From Psococerastis gibbosa (taxonomy: Eukaryota > Arthropoda > Insecta > Psocodea > Psocidae), in assembly GCA_963971405.1 (NCBI GenBank), contig OZ020487.1:26707371-26771370 (forward strand): a stretch of 64,000 nt of DNA. Reading direction: 5' to 3'. The position numbers and the translations under genes are program-made. The first letter of the stretch is position 1. Each line of letters opens with the position of its first letter. The notes under the pieces were generated by a model, which worked only from the letters and a program-made list of their open reading frames with translations, was not told the origin of the DNA and did no database searches. This document shows positions 22,418 to 33,842 of the stretch, one piece after another.

Positions 22418-23070
22418 CATTGTTAAAATTTACTTCGTATAGTCTTACAATAAAATTATATTAAAAACACAACCGGTTTCGGCTCACGCCATCGTCAAGT
22501 GCGATTGAAAAAAAGGTAAACAAAAGGTATGCAAGCTAAAACAAAATAAAATAAAACTCATTGTCAGGATAATACACAGCATCGCATAAAGTAAATAATT
22601 TAAATTGAACAATTAAACATCAACCAATGGAAGCGCCAACAAGGGGGAACTACTTAAAAAGGTTATGTCATTAAGTAACGTTTTGTTTTTAACCACAGCT
22701 TCCCTAATCTCAATGGTTTCTAAATTATCAAGAAGTTTCCCCTTGTTGGCTACATGTAAGATCTTAAAATTATCGAAATCACAGGCATGGTTGTGGGTGT
22801 TTATATGTTGGGCTAAGGCGGACTGAGTGTCGGGTTTTCCTACCCCCCGTCTATGCTCCGCTATTCTTTCATTAAACCCTCTCCCAGTTTGTCCAATATA
22901 TAAACTACCACAATCATTACAGTCTAGTTGATAAACCCCTGACTTCCTCCCTTTCTCCAATTTAGGTTTACAATTAATCAATTGCTTACCCAACGAGTCC
23001 ACAGAATAAAATGACACATTCTTAACGACCCTATCTCCAATCCAGGAGGCCAACTCCAAACTAGCCGGCG
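22418..23070 (-). mobile_element. Penelope-like retroelement 3' fragment
   Basis: This minus-strand stretch carries the GIY-YIG endonuclease end of a Penelope-like element plus its 3' UTR. The UTR contains ACGATGGCGTGAGCCGAAAC followed by CGGTTG, the kind of motif seen at many Penelope 3' ends. The reverse transcriptase is absent, so the copy is 5' truncated. It sits within a (GACA)n-family element. Confidence 0.8.
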
Positions 23071-23104
23071 TTGAAATCTCGGATTCGAAAATTTCGACCG
23101 TCAC
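22613..23104 (-). pseudogene. Penelope-like GIY-YIG endonuclease domain fragment
   Basis: A 163-residue open frame. Residues 56-71 hold the GIY-YIG core (GVYQLDCNDCGSLYIG) with the CxxC pair (C62, C65) inserted between the GVY and YIG strands, as in Penelope endonucleases. QTGRGFNERIAEHRR follows (residues 72-86), with conserved Arg80 and Glu-His-Arg. SALAQHINTHNHACDF (95-110) and the likely catalytic Glu in NLETIEI (127-133) complete the fold. In intact elements this domain nicks target DNA downstream of the reverse transcriptase; here that part is missing. The first 11 residues (MTVEIFESEIS) are translated from the neighbouring (GACA)n-family repeat, so the ATG is not native. The domain has no stops and keeps its key residues, so the insertion looks fairly recent. 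Confidence 0.9.
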
Positions 23105-23147
23105 AAAGCTTTCCTTATACTACGTATAAATTGGAAAGCAACAAAGC

Positions 23148-24188
23148 AAAAGAAGCGGGCCGAGTTTACTCGAAACATACTTTCCAATTTATCAATTAGT
23201 AGGCAGGGGGGTTGTCTTTGGAGGTGAGGTAAATTCTAGATAGGTCAGAGTAACACATTATCACACAGTAATAATGGCAGGGCACGCAATGCGTTTGAGC
23301 GTGAATTTTCTATCATTTTTTAAAACAATTTTTTTGCACAAAACCAAATAGTTTCTTGGGAAAGCAACCAGTCCGGTTTTTTTTACTCAATTAACACCTA
23401 AAACTAGCCAGAAGGTAGAAATCATCGATAGAAAGGTTTCGCAGAAAAATTATTTTTTTTAGTCATTTTCCACAAAAAATTTAGTTTCTTTTTTTTTACC
23501 CCCAGAAGAAAACTATCAAGGGGCAAGCGACACCCGCATTTTGTAAACATTAATAATAACGACTACAATATATGTGAATTTAAAAGAAATCGTTGGAGCC
23601 GTTTTTGAGAAGTAAAAATTCGTGTCGGGGTGGTACTACCCGTGGTACAGGAGTTTTCAGGTTGCATCAACAGCCTCCTGTTTAACCTATCGACAGTCAG
23701 GGAAGACTGCCGGGACCGCCGGCTTTACATGCCCTCCGAAGCATGGTAGTCAGAAGATAAATAATTGTACCACTAGAAAATTTTGGCATTCGGGTGGGAC
23801 TCGAACCAGTCACCTTCTGGATGATAGTCCGAGTCGTTACCTCTACGCCATTCAGACTACGTTTTTGAGAAATAATAATTTTTTAGACGTTTTTTTTTGT
23901 TGAGTTTTTTGAGAATAAAACCTCGCAAATTGAGTTAGCCCAACAAAAAAAAATGGTTCCGACGCATGATTTTTGTGAACCTACATGTCCAATTTCACAC
24001 AGATCCACCGAGTAGTTTGCCCGGAAAACGACGCACAGACCGAGCGACAGACAGACAGACAGACATTTCGTAAAAAAACACTTTTTTGGGTTCCTGGGAC
24101 CTGAAAACGTGTAAATCCGCTGAAATCTCGGAATCGAAAATTTCGACCATCACAAAGCTTTCCTTATACTACGTTTAAATTGGAAAGC
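23148..24188 (-). mobile_element. (GACA)n-family element, interrupted by a SINE
   Basis: This is a complete minus-orientation copy. In plus coordinates it runs from GGGCCGAGTTTACTCG, through ACTTTCCAATTTATC, TGGCAGGGCACGCAATGCG, GCAAGCGACACCCGCATTTTG, GTAGTTTGCCCGG and a (GACA)n block (about 24043-24064), to TTTCGACCATCACAAAGC and AATTGGAAAGC. A SINE with target duplication occupies 23616-23860. It adjoins the split copy at 22341-23139 head to tail. Confidence 0.8.
23616..23860 (-). mobile_element. tRNA-derived SINE variant inserted in the (GACA)n element
   Basis: The minus strand starts TAGTCTGAATGGCGTAGAGG (A-box-like TGGCGTAGAGG). It continues ACTATCATCCAGAAGG (anticodon arm, resembling tRNA-Glu with changes) and GGTTCGAGTCCCACC (B box). 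The distal body shares GGGACCGCCGGCTTTACATG and CCCTCCGAAGCATGG with the tRNA-Glu SINE. The flanks GTTTTTGAGAAGTAA (23601-23615) and GTTTTTGAGAAATAA (23861-23875) are a target duplication with one difference. Confidence 0.85.
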
Positions 24189-24399
24189 AATAACAAGTCT
24201 GTAGAAGTCATTGATAGTTCATTATTAGCCATTATTACGGTTTTGTATTATATTGGTTTGATCGTTCTTGACTATGCAATCATCACATCGATCAGTTCAA
24301 TACTTGAAGTAGGAAAAGTCAAGGCAACCGAAATTTAACCCTATGACAATATTAAGCATAGAACTACTCATATTATCTGTCTCAGTACCCATAATAATT

Positions 24400-24795
24400 G
24401 ATAAATAGGAAAGAACGTACGGGTTCACTCGTACCGATTCTTTTTACTATATTTGTGAAGCCTAGTTCTTCACAGCCATTTCAGCAGTGTATACACTTCA
24501 GATGAAGGGTTGATTCGCTACCCTGTCTTTAAAAACTTAAACATACTGCACTTTGCCGAGACAAATTTTGCGTAATGTTTGGAAACACTGACCGAACCGT
24601 GATCAGTACCTACCTATTCTAGTAACGAGTAGTTTGCCCGGAAATCGATGGACAGACAGACAGACAGACATTTTGTAAAAAACATTTTTTGGGGTTCCTG
24701 GGACCTCAAAACGTGTAAATCCGTTGAAATCTCGGAATCGAAAATTTCGACCATCACCAAGCTTTCCTTATACTACTTATAAATTGGAAAGCAAC
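24400..24795. mobile_element. Two end fragments of (GACA)n-family elements
   Basis: At 24405-24450 a diverged family end reads GATAAATAGGAAAGAACG, then GGTTCACTCGTACCG. At about 24625-24791 a minus-orientation tail holds AGTAGTTTGCCCGGAAATCG, (GACA)n, GGTTCCTGGGACC, GTGTAAATCCGTTGAAATC and AATTGGAAAGC. They face each other and share no body, so they are separate truncated copies or a rearranged one. Confidence 0.65.
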
Positions 24796-25924
24796 AATAT
24801 TTGTGTTAGAAAGGGGTAAATATCAAATTTTCATGTATCAACAATCAACATGTTCAGAATTTTTTTTTGTGTTTGTCCTGAAATTTTTGACGGCTGTACG
24901 ATTGATGTGTCAACTGATATTAGATTTTTACACTTGTAAGTGTTCACCCCCTCCGATTGCTTCTTAAGTCTAAACCACGACGTAGGTTCAAAACGGCGGC
25001 CGGTCAAAGTACAGGTAAGCGCTTAGCTTGCTACTATTCGTAAAACAGAGATGATATTCAATGTTACAATTAATACGAGTACCTATCTAAGTACTACAGG
25101 AAAAGAGCTTGTGGCAGAGCCGGAAGGGATTTAGTATTTTTTATTCAAATTACTGTGAAATGCTTAAAAACATTAAACTGATCAATTGAATCTGTAGCAA
25201 CCAGTAATTCGTCCATAGTTTACGTAGCCTATAGGTGTATCTGCGCTGTATCATATGTTTAGCATTATATAAAGCAATTTTATTGCATAGAATATCCCGA
25301 GAATATGTTTTTTGTTTTCCTAACTAAACGAACAAACATGGCTTTGTTTGCTCCTGATCAAAAAGCGAGTTTAGTTTCATAATTGTGAATTTGATTAAAA
25401 ACATAGGCATTTCAATCATGCAACTGACATGAGATCTGAACTTGTCGTCAGCAGTAATTAACTTTTTTTTACGGTGAGGTTTTTACATATAACTTCAGTG
25501 TAGTTGCATTTGCAATAGACTACAACGCAATTTTTAATTAAAACCCTGTTACATATGACAATGGACCGAGGCTTGTTCAGGTCACTGCTTGTAGCAGTAG
25601 CGTAACGATGGGTTTTCGAGGAGGGGGAGGGGGTGTTTCATTTTGCACCCCTCTTTTCTTAAAAATGTATAAAAAGGGGAAAGCCGTAAGGGTGTAGGCT
25701 TATGTAGTTTTTAAATTAGGGGCATGACCTTAATTTCCTTAAAGCAGGCGCCCGAGTGCTCCGGAGGTCTGAAGGGAGGCCGAAGTTCTCTCACGGGGGA
25801 TTTTATTGATAGTGGGTTAAAACGCATTTTGATAGCTGTAACGTTTATATATTTTACAGGTGAGGTATAGTACCCGGAGGTTTCCCCAGAGGAACTTTTT
25901 TCGCTGGTGATAGAATAGGTTTAA
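24796..25924. other. Unassigned spacer
   Basis: CAGTAGCGTAACGATGGG at about 25597, followed by a G-rich stretch, looks like an hAT-type MITE end. A TTAAAACGCATTTTGATAGC core at 25817 belongs to the TTTTACGCATTTTG family. I see no gene. Confidence 0.4.
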
Positions 25925-26130
25925 AATAGTGGGATTTTACGCATTTTGTCAGCACAAAATTTTAGATTTTGCAAACGAGAACAATATTAGCAAAAACAGA
26001 GGGCTGGTGGTCTTCCCCGGGGGATTTTTTTTTTTTTTAAATAAGGCGCATTATAGTGAGTTGTCACAGAAGCGCGGAGCTTTAAAGGGATTCCTTATTT
26101 CTTTAATGGACCCCCCCCCCCTAATTTTTT
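25925..26130 (+). repeat. Degenerate TTTTACGCATTTTG-family repeat
   Basis: AGTGGGATTTTACGCATTTT, GTCAGCACAAAATTTTAG, AACAGAGGGCTGGTGGTC, AGCGCGGAGC and a C-run (26109-26121) occur in the same order as at 38094-38285. The two copies align for nearly 200 bp. There is no coding capacity. Confidence 0.6.
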
Positions 26131-28473
26131 TCTGTAACATATTTTCTATTTAAGCTCATTAGCGCAAGGCCATTAAGGCGTTTTTTGTGCATTGTTTTTT
26201 TCCACGTGACAGTGGCATGTTGCTTATATTCTAGGGGGCCACCACCCCCTGCCCTTCCCTGTGGACACTGTTGCTACGGGTGTGTATTAAAAGGGGAAAC
26301 CTTGACACTACATTAGCTTACAAAACCTCCTTTATTTCAGTACGTGGGTGTGGAATCATTTCGACCAAAAATGAAACGATTGTTGAGAAATATATAGTAC
26401 AGGCGGGGCTGCGGGAACAAAGTTAGTTTGTTGTCTGATGCATGCAAATGAGGAACGCTGGCCCCATACCACGGTCACGAGCTCGATAAGTCATCAGAAC
26501 CGATGGTTAGGTAGCAGACTGAGGCTTGCAAACCCACGCGGTCAGGGGTCACCATTCACAAAGGACGGTGTTTTGTGACTAGGCGTCAAAGAGATAAAAT
26601 TCTCAAAGGATTGCAAAGTATTTTGGCGCCAAAGAAAGTGACTTCAATTGCTGCTGGTTGAATAGATCGAGTTCACTGGTTAATGTTGAGTTAACAGAAA
26701 ATTCCCTAATTTATACCAAATACGACTAGTCGGACGCCTTGTAACCCCTTACCTGTTTTACTGGGAGTTCGGGCCCGTTGCCTGTTTAGACCTTATCAAA
26801 TGAAAGATAACAGTATTAACTTTATATAGTTTTCGAACTAGGGCTCTGAATGCATAAAATATGTATATACTCGTTTATATGTGTATTCTCACCCTAACAT
26901 AATGATGGGCAATGGTGCAGCGCTGTTTCAAGGCTATGACTTGAAAAAATAAAATGTGTTTACTGAAACACGGTGTCACACGGTAGGTAGTAATTACGTT
27001 CCATGTTGTGGAGTACATTTTTTGAATTTCCATATTCGTATAGAAATGCGAAACAATGTATTTCAAGATAAAAATGGGTTACAAAACTTGAAACAACATC
27101 CCCACCCATTTCTGTACTATTTTATCACTTCTAATTGCAAAAATGAAAATAGAAACATTCAATACTCCATAATAATATTTACTCTGATCTAGAATTTGGA
27201 ACTATAATATTTTTTTCAAACCTAAGCCTTACAGCGCAGGTCAATTTCCTATGATATGACGGGGTGAGAATACCCGTATACAAAGTCCTTTTGTCCATTA
27301 TTCCATTTGAAATATCTTTTAATTTGCTTATTATTTTAGATTAAAAATTAATAATAAAAGCTAAGAGATTCATGTTCAAATTGATTGCACCCAGAACAAC
27401 TATGCTAGCAAAATACTTGATAGGTACTAAAACTAAATAAAAATACATTTCTACCAATTTTTTTCTAAAAATTTATTTCTTTATCCAGTACGATTACTCA
27501 GGACTACCTCTTCTGTTAGGATTTTTACCTACTTGCCAAGGAAGCTACTTCCGGCTTCCACTTGCCAAGTAGGCCTATAGGGGAATTGCTCCCATGTGTC
27601 GTGCGTTCCTTTAGCTCACCCTATGGTTACAAGTTAGTCAGTTTTTGTAAGATCTAAGAAGGCAAAAAATAGCAACGGCCCACAGTAAAAATAATTTATC
27701 AGTGTGGCCCGCGGTTTTGCATTTCAGATAACATGATGTCTGGTGATGGATTTTATCTGAAACTGGCAACAATAATGAATTATTTTAACTGTGGATCATT
27801 GGACTTTTTTCAATAGGCTACCTATGATGTTCTACGAAGTCACTAAGGAACTATCCAAATTTGGTCTTATTAGATGTTGTCGTTTGAAAAGCATATTATC
27901 TTCCACCATATTGGCGGACTTTAGATAGGCCAGGTCAGGGAGGTTAGCCTACCTATAGACACTACGCAGAAAAATCAAATAGTTTTGCTTACCCTTGTTT
28001 TCATAATTTTGTTTTTGAGTAAAACAACATAAACTGCAATCTGCTCTGTGTCTTCCTCGCTGCCCTTGCTCATCATGGTCACAGAACTACTCTCAGAACA
28101 CTGCCATGTGCGTGCCCTGCCGAACGGACATTTGCGTGTTCATTACATCATACGACCCTGACCCCTATCCAACGCATCAGAATCAACTTTTTTTCCCAGG
28201 GGCCTGTACCACCATAAGTTCAACATGGGCCCAACAATTCTCCAGGAGACAATCCAACGTACAATTGCTTTCACTATCCTTATCCAGCCAAGTGTCTACC
28301 ATAGTGTGGTCCAAAAACACAGCCTATGTTTAGCTTATAATGTCACTCTAGGCTATACCCGCAGCTGGAACTGGCTTTCGTTTAGCTTATGGGAGTGTGT
28401 TGCGCGCCCAGGTGTGGAAGCTTTACTGTAACTAAGGGACGTGGTTGGGAAGAATCTGCAATAGAGGGTTGGG
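26131..28473. other. Upstream intergenic region of the first cuticle gene
   Basis: I see no gene or bounded repeat. The last few hundred bases before the TATA box (28200-28440) are less AT-rich than the rest and have no long repeat, so enhancer sequence for the gene at 28550 could lie here. I found no perfect FTZ-F1 type site in that part. Confidence 0.35.
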
Positions 28474-28505
28474 TATAAATAGTTGTATTCCCGATTTTTC
28501 CAGCA
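28474..28505 (+). promoter_or_regulatory. TATA box and predicted start site of the AYSSP cuticle gene
   Basis: TATAAAT lies at 28474-28480, 70 bases before the ATG. The expected start, about 30 bases downstream, falls on CCAGCATTCG (28500-28509), a fair arthropod initiator match. This predicts a 5' UTR of roughly 45 bases, which is usual for cuticle genes. Confidence 0.75.
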
Positions 28506-28549
28506 TTCGTTATCCAAAGCTAACGGAGCACTATACAAACATTTCAATC

Positions 28550-30051
28550 ATGTACAAGCTGGTATGTATCATTCAGTGCATATAGTGAAGTGAAGTGAAT
28601 TTTCCAGAGTTTTCCAGCAGTGGAAATACTTTTTGGTGTGTTTTTAGTGAGTTACTAATTTTCGGTGTTTTCTGTGCAGGTCGTTCTCCCTCTTTTCTTC
28701 GCTGCCGTGTCGGCTGGCTACTTGGGCGCTCCCGTAGCTGCTCCCCTTTCCTATGCTGCCCCCGCCTATGCCAGCTATGCTGCTCCAGCATACGCCTCAG
28801 CTTACGCTAGCCCACTCGCTTACGCTCATGCCCCCGCTGTCGTCAAGGTAAGTTTTTCCGCTTTTTCATATCTAATAGTAGATAAACTAGTAAGTTGAAA
28901 TCAAAATTTAAACTACAACATAATAGAGATTGAGATTCCACGAAACTTTCGTGATAGCTTAATCAAAATCTTGAATTTAAAAAATAATTTCAAGGATCTT
29001 CCTTCTCCTCTGACTAATTTTTATACTCGAAATACAATTGTATTAAGAGTAAAGGAGTAATGTATTTTCAAAACCGATATTCATGACTGGTCTGATACTG
29101 TGAAAGAAGCAAAACTACAATCAAATATAGACGTGGAACACAGTTGAAAACTATTTAATAAGAACTTCAAGGCTCGAAATGGAGCACTTGAGGATATACC
29201 TGTGAATACAAGGTGTTTTAGGAGAACGGTGACGTGTTCCCCGTTCAATTTCGAGAAGCAAAAATAACCCATAATTTGTGATACCACAATACACATTGTG
29301 AAGGGTTGTGGATTTAGGGTGATGTGAGAAACGTGCAAAGTTCCAGGAAAATGCATCCTGCTCAGGATGTAGGTAGTTGACCGATTGCCAACCTAAGCAT
29401 TGAATAATGACAAGACTAAAATTTCCCATCAACATAAACCAGTAAGTTTCCAGGATTAGTTTGAGGGTCAATTGCGGCCCCAAAGTCAAAAATTCTTCGG
29501 AAACCCGATGGTTGTTTGAGAAATCGTTTGATTTGTCCTGTTTTAGTAATAATTCAGTGTGCCGTCACTAACAACTCACATTTTATTTTTAGACTGCCGT
29601 CCCTGTCGCCACCAGCTACGCCAACACCTACAAGGTCTCCGTCAAATCCCCCGTCGTAGCTGCTCCCGCTTATGCCGCTTACTCAGCACCCATCGTCAAG
29701 ACCGCTATCGCCGCTCCCGTTCTAGCTGCCCCCGCCGCATACCACGCTCCTCTGGCCTACTCTTCCCCCCTGGCTTACTCCTCTCCCGTCGTTAAGACCA
29801 TCGCTTCTCCCTTGGCTTACTCTTCTCCCTTGGCTTACTCCTCTCCCGTCGTTAAGACCGTCGCCTCCCCCTTGGCCCTCTCTTCTCCCTTGGCTTACTC
29901 TTCTCCCTTGGCTTACTCTTCTCCCGTAGTTAAGACCGTCGCCTCTCCCTTGGCTTACTCCTCTCCTCTTGGATACGCCTCCGCCTATGGCTCCCCCCTC
30001 GCTTACTCTTCCCTCGCTCACCCCGCCGTTGGTGCCAGCTACATCCACTAA
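28550..30051 (+). CDS. Low-complexity structural cuticular protein (AYSSP-repeat type)
   Basis: Three coding exons: 28550-28561, 28680-28847 and 29593-30051. They join in phase 0 with GT...AG introns of 118 and 745 bp and give 212 residues. Residues 1-16 (MYKLVVLPLFFAAVSA) are a signal peptide, split after residue 4 by intron 1. The mature chain begins GYLGAPVAAPLSYAAPAYAS. Residues 61-77 (TAVPVATSYANTYKVSV) resemble the SYANTYKV segment I associate with insect low-complexity cuticular proteins. From about residue 105 it is built of LAYSSP units grouped into SPLAYSSPLAYSSPVVKTVA blocks. There are no cysteines and no Rebers-Riddiford chitin-binding domain. Such proteins are secreted by epidermis and assemble in cuticle; the exact layer is unknown. 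Codons are GC-rich against AT-rich surroundings. The ATG follows the TATA box closely and is the only sensible start. Confidence 0.9.
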
Positions 30052-30892
30052 TCGCCTCTAATTTTATAGAGATGTTTTGAGTGTGTATTTACTGTGTGTC
30101 TGTTTCGTTTTTTATATTTATTTTGTACTTGTGATGACTTCGACTGCCAATGTTAAATCATTAATAATTTTTTACCATCAAATGAATGAAAAATCAAACA
30201 AGGATGAAATACATTAATCCTCGTGCAATATATTTGTCTATTTTATTGCTGTGTATCCATATGCCAATAAGTAGGTAGTTAGCTGTGCGCAGCTATTAGG
30301 TTAAAGGCTGACGAATGGAATGCTAAAGTAATATTAAGTTATGCCGTAATAATAAAGGCCTTTAATGCCTAATAAATAAGGACTTTATTGGTAACATCGA
30401 TAGTACGCTTCTACAATGGTAGGTGACCTAAAGCATATAATACAATAGTGTTCTTGTATTGCATGATTATTTAAATCCATATTAGTCTATATTTCTGCTG
30501 CAATCTTTCATCACCTAAAAAAATGGAGCTAAAATTTTAAGCAGACAATCTGATAAATATAAAATAGGCAGCAAATTTATTTTTAAGGGTGCACATGAGA
30601 TGTATTTATTGAAGAATATTGCAAACCAGGCAGTGCCGCATGTCATACATTGGACTAAAAAATGGTTTCAAATATGTATGGTTTATTTAGCTTAAAAGAA
30701 ACCCATTTCTGATAGAAATAAAGGCTACATCCCAATTATTGCCAAATTTTCGCATTGGTAGGTAGATGTACTTCTGCGCATTAACATTTTTAGATGAAGA
30801 AACATGCAAAAAAAAAAAAAAAACATTGTCTTGCAAATAGGACATTTTCCTTCCACTTCATGTTCTGAGTTAAAAAAGTTTTTTTTCTTTCC
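30052..30892. other. 3' UTR and downstream spacer of the AYSSP gene
   Basis: No poly(A) signal lies close to the stop. The first clear AATAAA is at 30351-30356, about 300 bases downstream, with more AATAAA-like words just after. An A-run lies at about 30809-30824. I see nothing else. Confidence 0.4.
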
Positions 30893-31880
30893 CATTTATG
30901 CGTTAGTATAAGGGAAACTTTGTGATCGATTTCCAACGGATTTACACGTTTAAACGAAATGACTGTCTTTCAGTTTGTCTATGTCTGTAACTCAATTTGG
31001 GGCCAAACTGCTCAATAGAATTAGCCTAGATGAAATTATGCAAGTAGGTTCACAAAAATATTTGTAATTACTATCCAACCACGACAGTCCTGGATTTATA
31101 AATAGGTCTTATAGGCCGTCCTAGATTCGCAGATTTTAGAGGACGGTCACTTGATTTCAGAGGATTAAAGTCAAAAACGTCCACTTGTTTTCTCATGGTT
31201 TTTTACACTTCCAATAAATCCCCTTTACTACAAATGGAAAATTATTATTTTAGAATGGTATGTACAGGGACCGGCGGGATTAAAGTAGCCTACACTCATA
31301 AAAAACATAAATCCGGCACTGATCCACGAAATGATGAGATTTGGAACGCTTATAAAAATCGAATCAACTCGGTATTCCGCATAAATGCAAGTTTACAAAT
31401 AAACAATGTATTCCAAATTAAATGTCATCCAATCTTGGTTGGGTATTAAGTTTATTATATTTTTGATTTTTTGAATAACTTCATTTTTGTTGGGTTAATA
31501 CCGCACCCCCCCCCCCCAATACGACTAAAAAAAGGTTTTCTCGAAAACGGCTCCAACGATTTCTTTTAAATTGACATAATTCAATTTTGAGTTACTTATT
31601 AATTTAAACAAAACCCACTAGATAACATTCTTAATAGATTGGCTTAGGGCGTAAAAAAGGTTATTTTTATGAAAAATGACTATAAATTATTTGACTGAGG
31701 AACCATTCTATCAGGCATGTTTTAGGTGTTAAATACAGTAACAAACCAGAAAAGGGTTGCTTTCTAATGCAAGGTCAAATTTGGTTTCGAATATATATTA
31801 TAGATAAACCGAGCCCCAATGCATTACATGCCATACCATTATAATTGTGTAGAATTATATTATTGGCCTGCCCATTCTAC
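30893..31880 (+). mobile_element. Old, decayed (GACA)n-family element
   Basis: Plus-orientation family segments appear in order but with many changes: TAGTATAAGGGAAACTTTG, AACGGATTTACACGTTT, GTAGGTTCACAAAAAT, CGAAAACGGCTCCAACGAT, GGCATGTTTTAGGTGTTAAA and CATTACATGCCATACCATTA. The (GTCT)n block is almost gone. About 450 bp of unrelated sequence (about 31090-31540) splits it, including a C-run at 31506-31518. It is much older than the copies at 34611 and 51270. Confidence 0.65.
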
Positions 31881-32010
31881 GCTATGCAATTGCTCCTTCG
31901 ATCAATCCAGTGCTTTTGTATAGGTAAAATCTATAGGCAGCCGATAGTTAACCCCGGGGTAATTATTTACCATGGAACTATTTCAATACCTTCTCCTTAA
32001 GGTTACAATC

Positions 32011-32095
32011 TTAGCGATTGGTTGGCAGCAACTCTCTGCATATCGTCCTCCAGTTTACTCGGTCCTCGATCTTCCTCTTCAGTTCTTGATATGAT
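32011..32095 (-). pseudogene. Non-LTR retrotransposon C-terminal tail relic
   Basis: The minus strand reads YQELKRKIEDRVNWRTICRE then LLPTNR and a stop at 32011-32013. The KxEDRvnWR pattern just before the stop is typical of LINE ORF2 ends. GATTGTAACCTTAAGGAG follows, matching the 3' sequence of the relic at 7300-7358. Confidence 0.55.
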
Positions 32096-32099
32096 ATTG

Positions 32100-33842
32100 C
32101 TCCTGCGTCTTATACCTACTATACTGATATTGATAAAGTATGTCCAGGTTGACTCGTACCAGCTCTTTTATTTCTGAAGCGTACCTTGATGTCGGATGCA
32201 TGCATGTTCTTGGCGTATATAGAGCAATCTTCCAGGAATTGAGGCATTTTGTCCCATCTGCGGGGTAATGTGTAAACTTTTACCCTTAAAAATTGATTTG
32301 TTTTCTTTTAAAAAAAGTGGGATACAGTATAATGAACGATTTTAAAACCCCAGGGGATCGTTCCATTTTCTAACTAATGAGTTTTTTCTTATTTTGGGGA
32401 ACTTCCCTCATGTATGCTTTTTTGTTTCAAAAAACTGACACCTACCAAAATGCTTGGAAACGCTAGAACATTTTTTAATTTTTTCGTCAGGCTTGTCAAA
32501 AGTTAAATTAAATAATGATGATTTTTTGTTTTAATTGTTATAAGGAATTTTCCGCATCTATAGGCCCTGTGTAAGTTATATATTTAATTACAAAGACTTT
32601 TGCGAGTGGAAATACATGATGTAGTGTAATACGGGATGATAGGCCGCGGTCGATCTGAAAGTGTACTTCTAAACGTCTCGTCAACATTCGCGGTCGACAT
32701 CTTCCAGTAACACTTTGTTGACTTCTAAGATTGGATCTTTGAAGTCTACGTATTTTTTTTTAGTTTTTATGATTGCATAGCAATTCTTTTTGGATACTGT
32801 CAGGTACATAGATAGGGAAGGGGGGGGGGATTAGGGGGTACAAACCCGGTCGAAATTAAATACATAGGCTATTGCAAGGGGCACAAAAATACTAGTATAA
32901 TAAACTAGACAGCTCAGGCTTAAAACTTCCTAAAAAATCCAATTCCCATGTGCCTGGATAGTGTGGAGTATAGAGATAGACGACAAAGCCGTAATACGGA
33001 ATGGTTAATTGCTTTACCATCAAGAAATTACAGTGGTAAGTGCATGATTGCATAAATTTGTAGTCGCAGGCGTTGTCTTCAATTAGGCTAATAATACTTA
33101 TAGGTTTCATTAATTTTTATTATTGTTGTCAACAAGGTAGTATAGGCTATTATTTTTACGTAAAGGCACCTATGTACAATTTTAAACCTCTATTCCTACG
33201 GTGAAGCATCAAATGAGACACTTAAGCACATCTTTGTATAAAAAGATAAAAACATAAATTAGAATTGTTATAAAAAATGATAATATGTTTCTATTGTGCA
33301 AGGGCCCCTCCAGCAGTTCGTAGCCTAGCCTAGAAGCTTTTTAGCTTTCTTCGACGGTATAAAGTAGCAACTCGTCTGTCTCTCGGTTGTCACGGCATAT
33401 CACATATTATTACAGCGAAGAGGAAGGATCAATTGGCTTAGTTGCATAATTAGCATTCTGCAGATGAGAGCATGCATATTGCTGGTTTTAGACATTCACG
33501 CCTAAATACGTGTATGTAGATTATTTATAAATTAAAAATACGAGTATCTATAATATAACAATGAATCGCAAAATTTGTTGCTAAGCGCATAACTCAACAA
33601 CGCCAGAACCAATTTGGACAATTCTTTTTTTTTAATGTTCATTGAAGTTCAACGATGGTTTTTACGGCGAAAAATGCTAATTCTAAAAACAGCCCTTTTC
33701 TTTTTCCCATACGTTTTCTAACTAAAACGTGCAGTCAATTTGAGATTTATGTTTCGCTTATAAGGGAAATTCTCTTCTTTGGCTGTGTCCGGACCTCAAA
33801 AAAGGGGCATCACAAAAGAATGGTAAACCTTCCATGTCCATA
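32100..33842. other. Unassigned AT-rich spacer
   Basis: A G-run lies at about 32819-32829. I see no gene, RNA gene or bounded element. Confidence 0.4.

Larger units (their letters stand above)
22341..23139 (-). mobile_element. (GACA)n-family element split by a Penelope fragment
   Basis: The left part (22341 to about 22417) has the family end GAACCGGTCCGAGTTTACTC and GCTTTCCAATTTATC. The right part (about 23071-23139) has the other end: TTGAAATCTCGGATTCG, TTTCGACCGTCACAAAGC and ATAAATTGGAAAGCA. The middle of the element, including its (GACA)n block, is replaced by a Penelope-like fragment. The intact family layout is seen at 34611 and 51270. Confidence 0.75.

Noticed and set aside
29722..30048. 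108-codon antisense open frame over the AYSSP gene, rich in Gly and Arg
   Set aside because: It is the complement of the repeat-coding exon. Repetitive GC-rich codons keep the other frames open. There is no promoter or initiation context.
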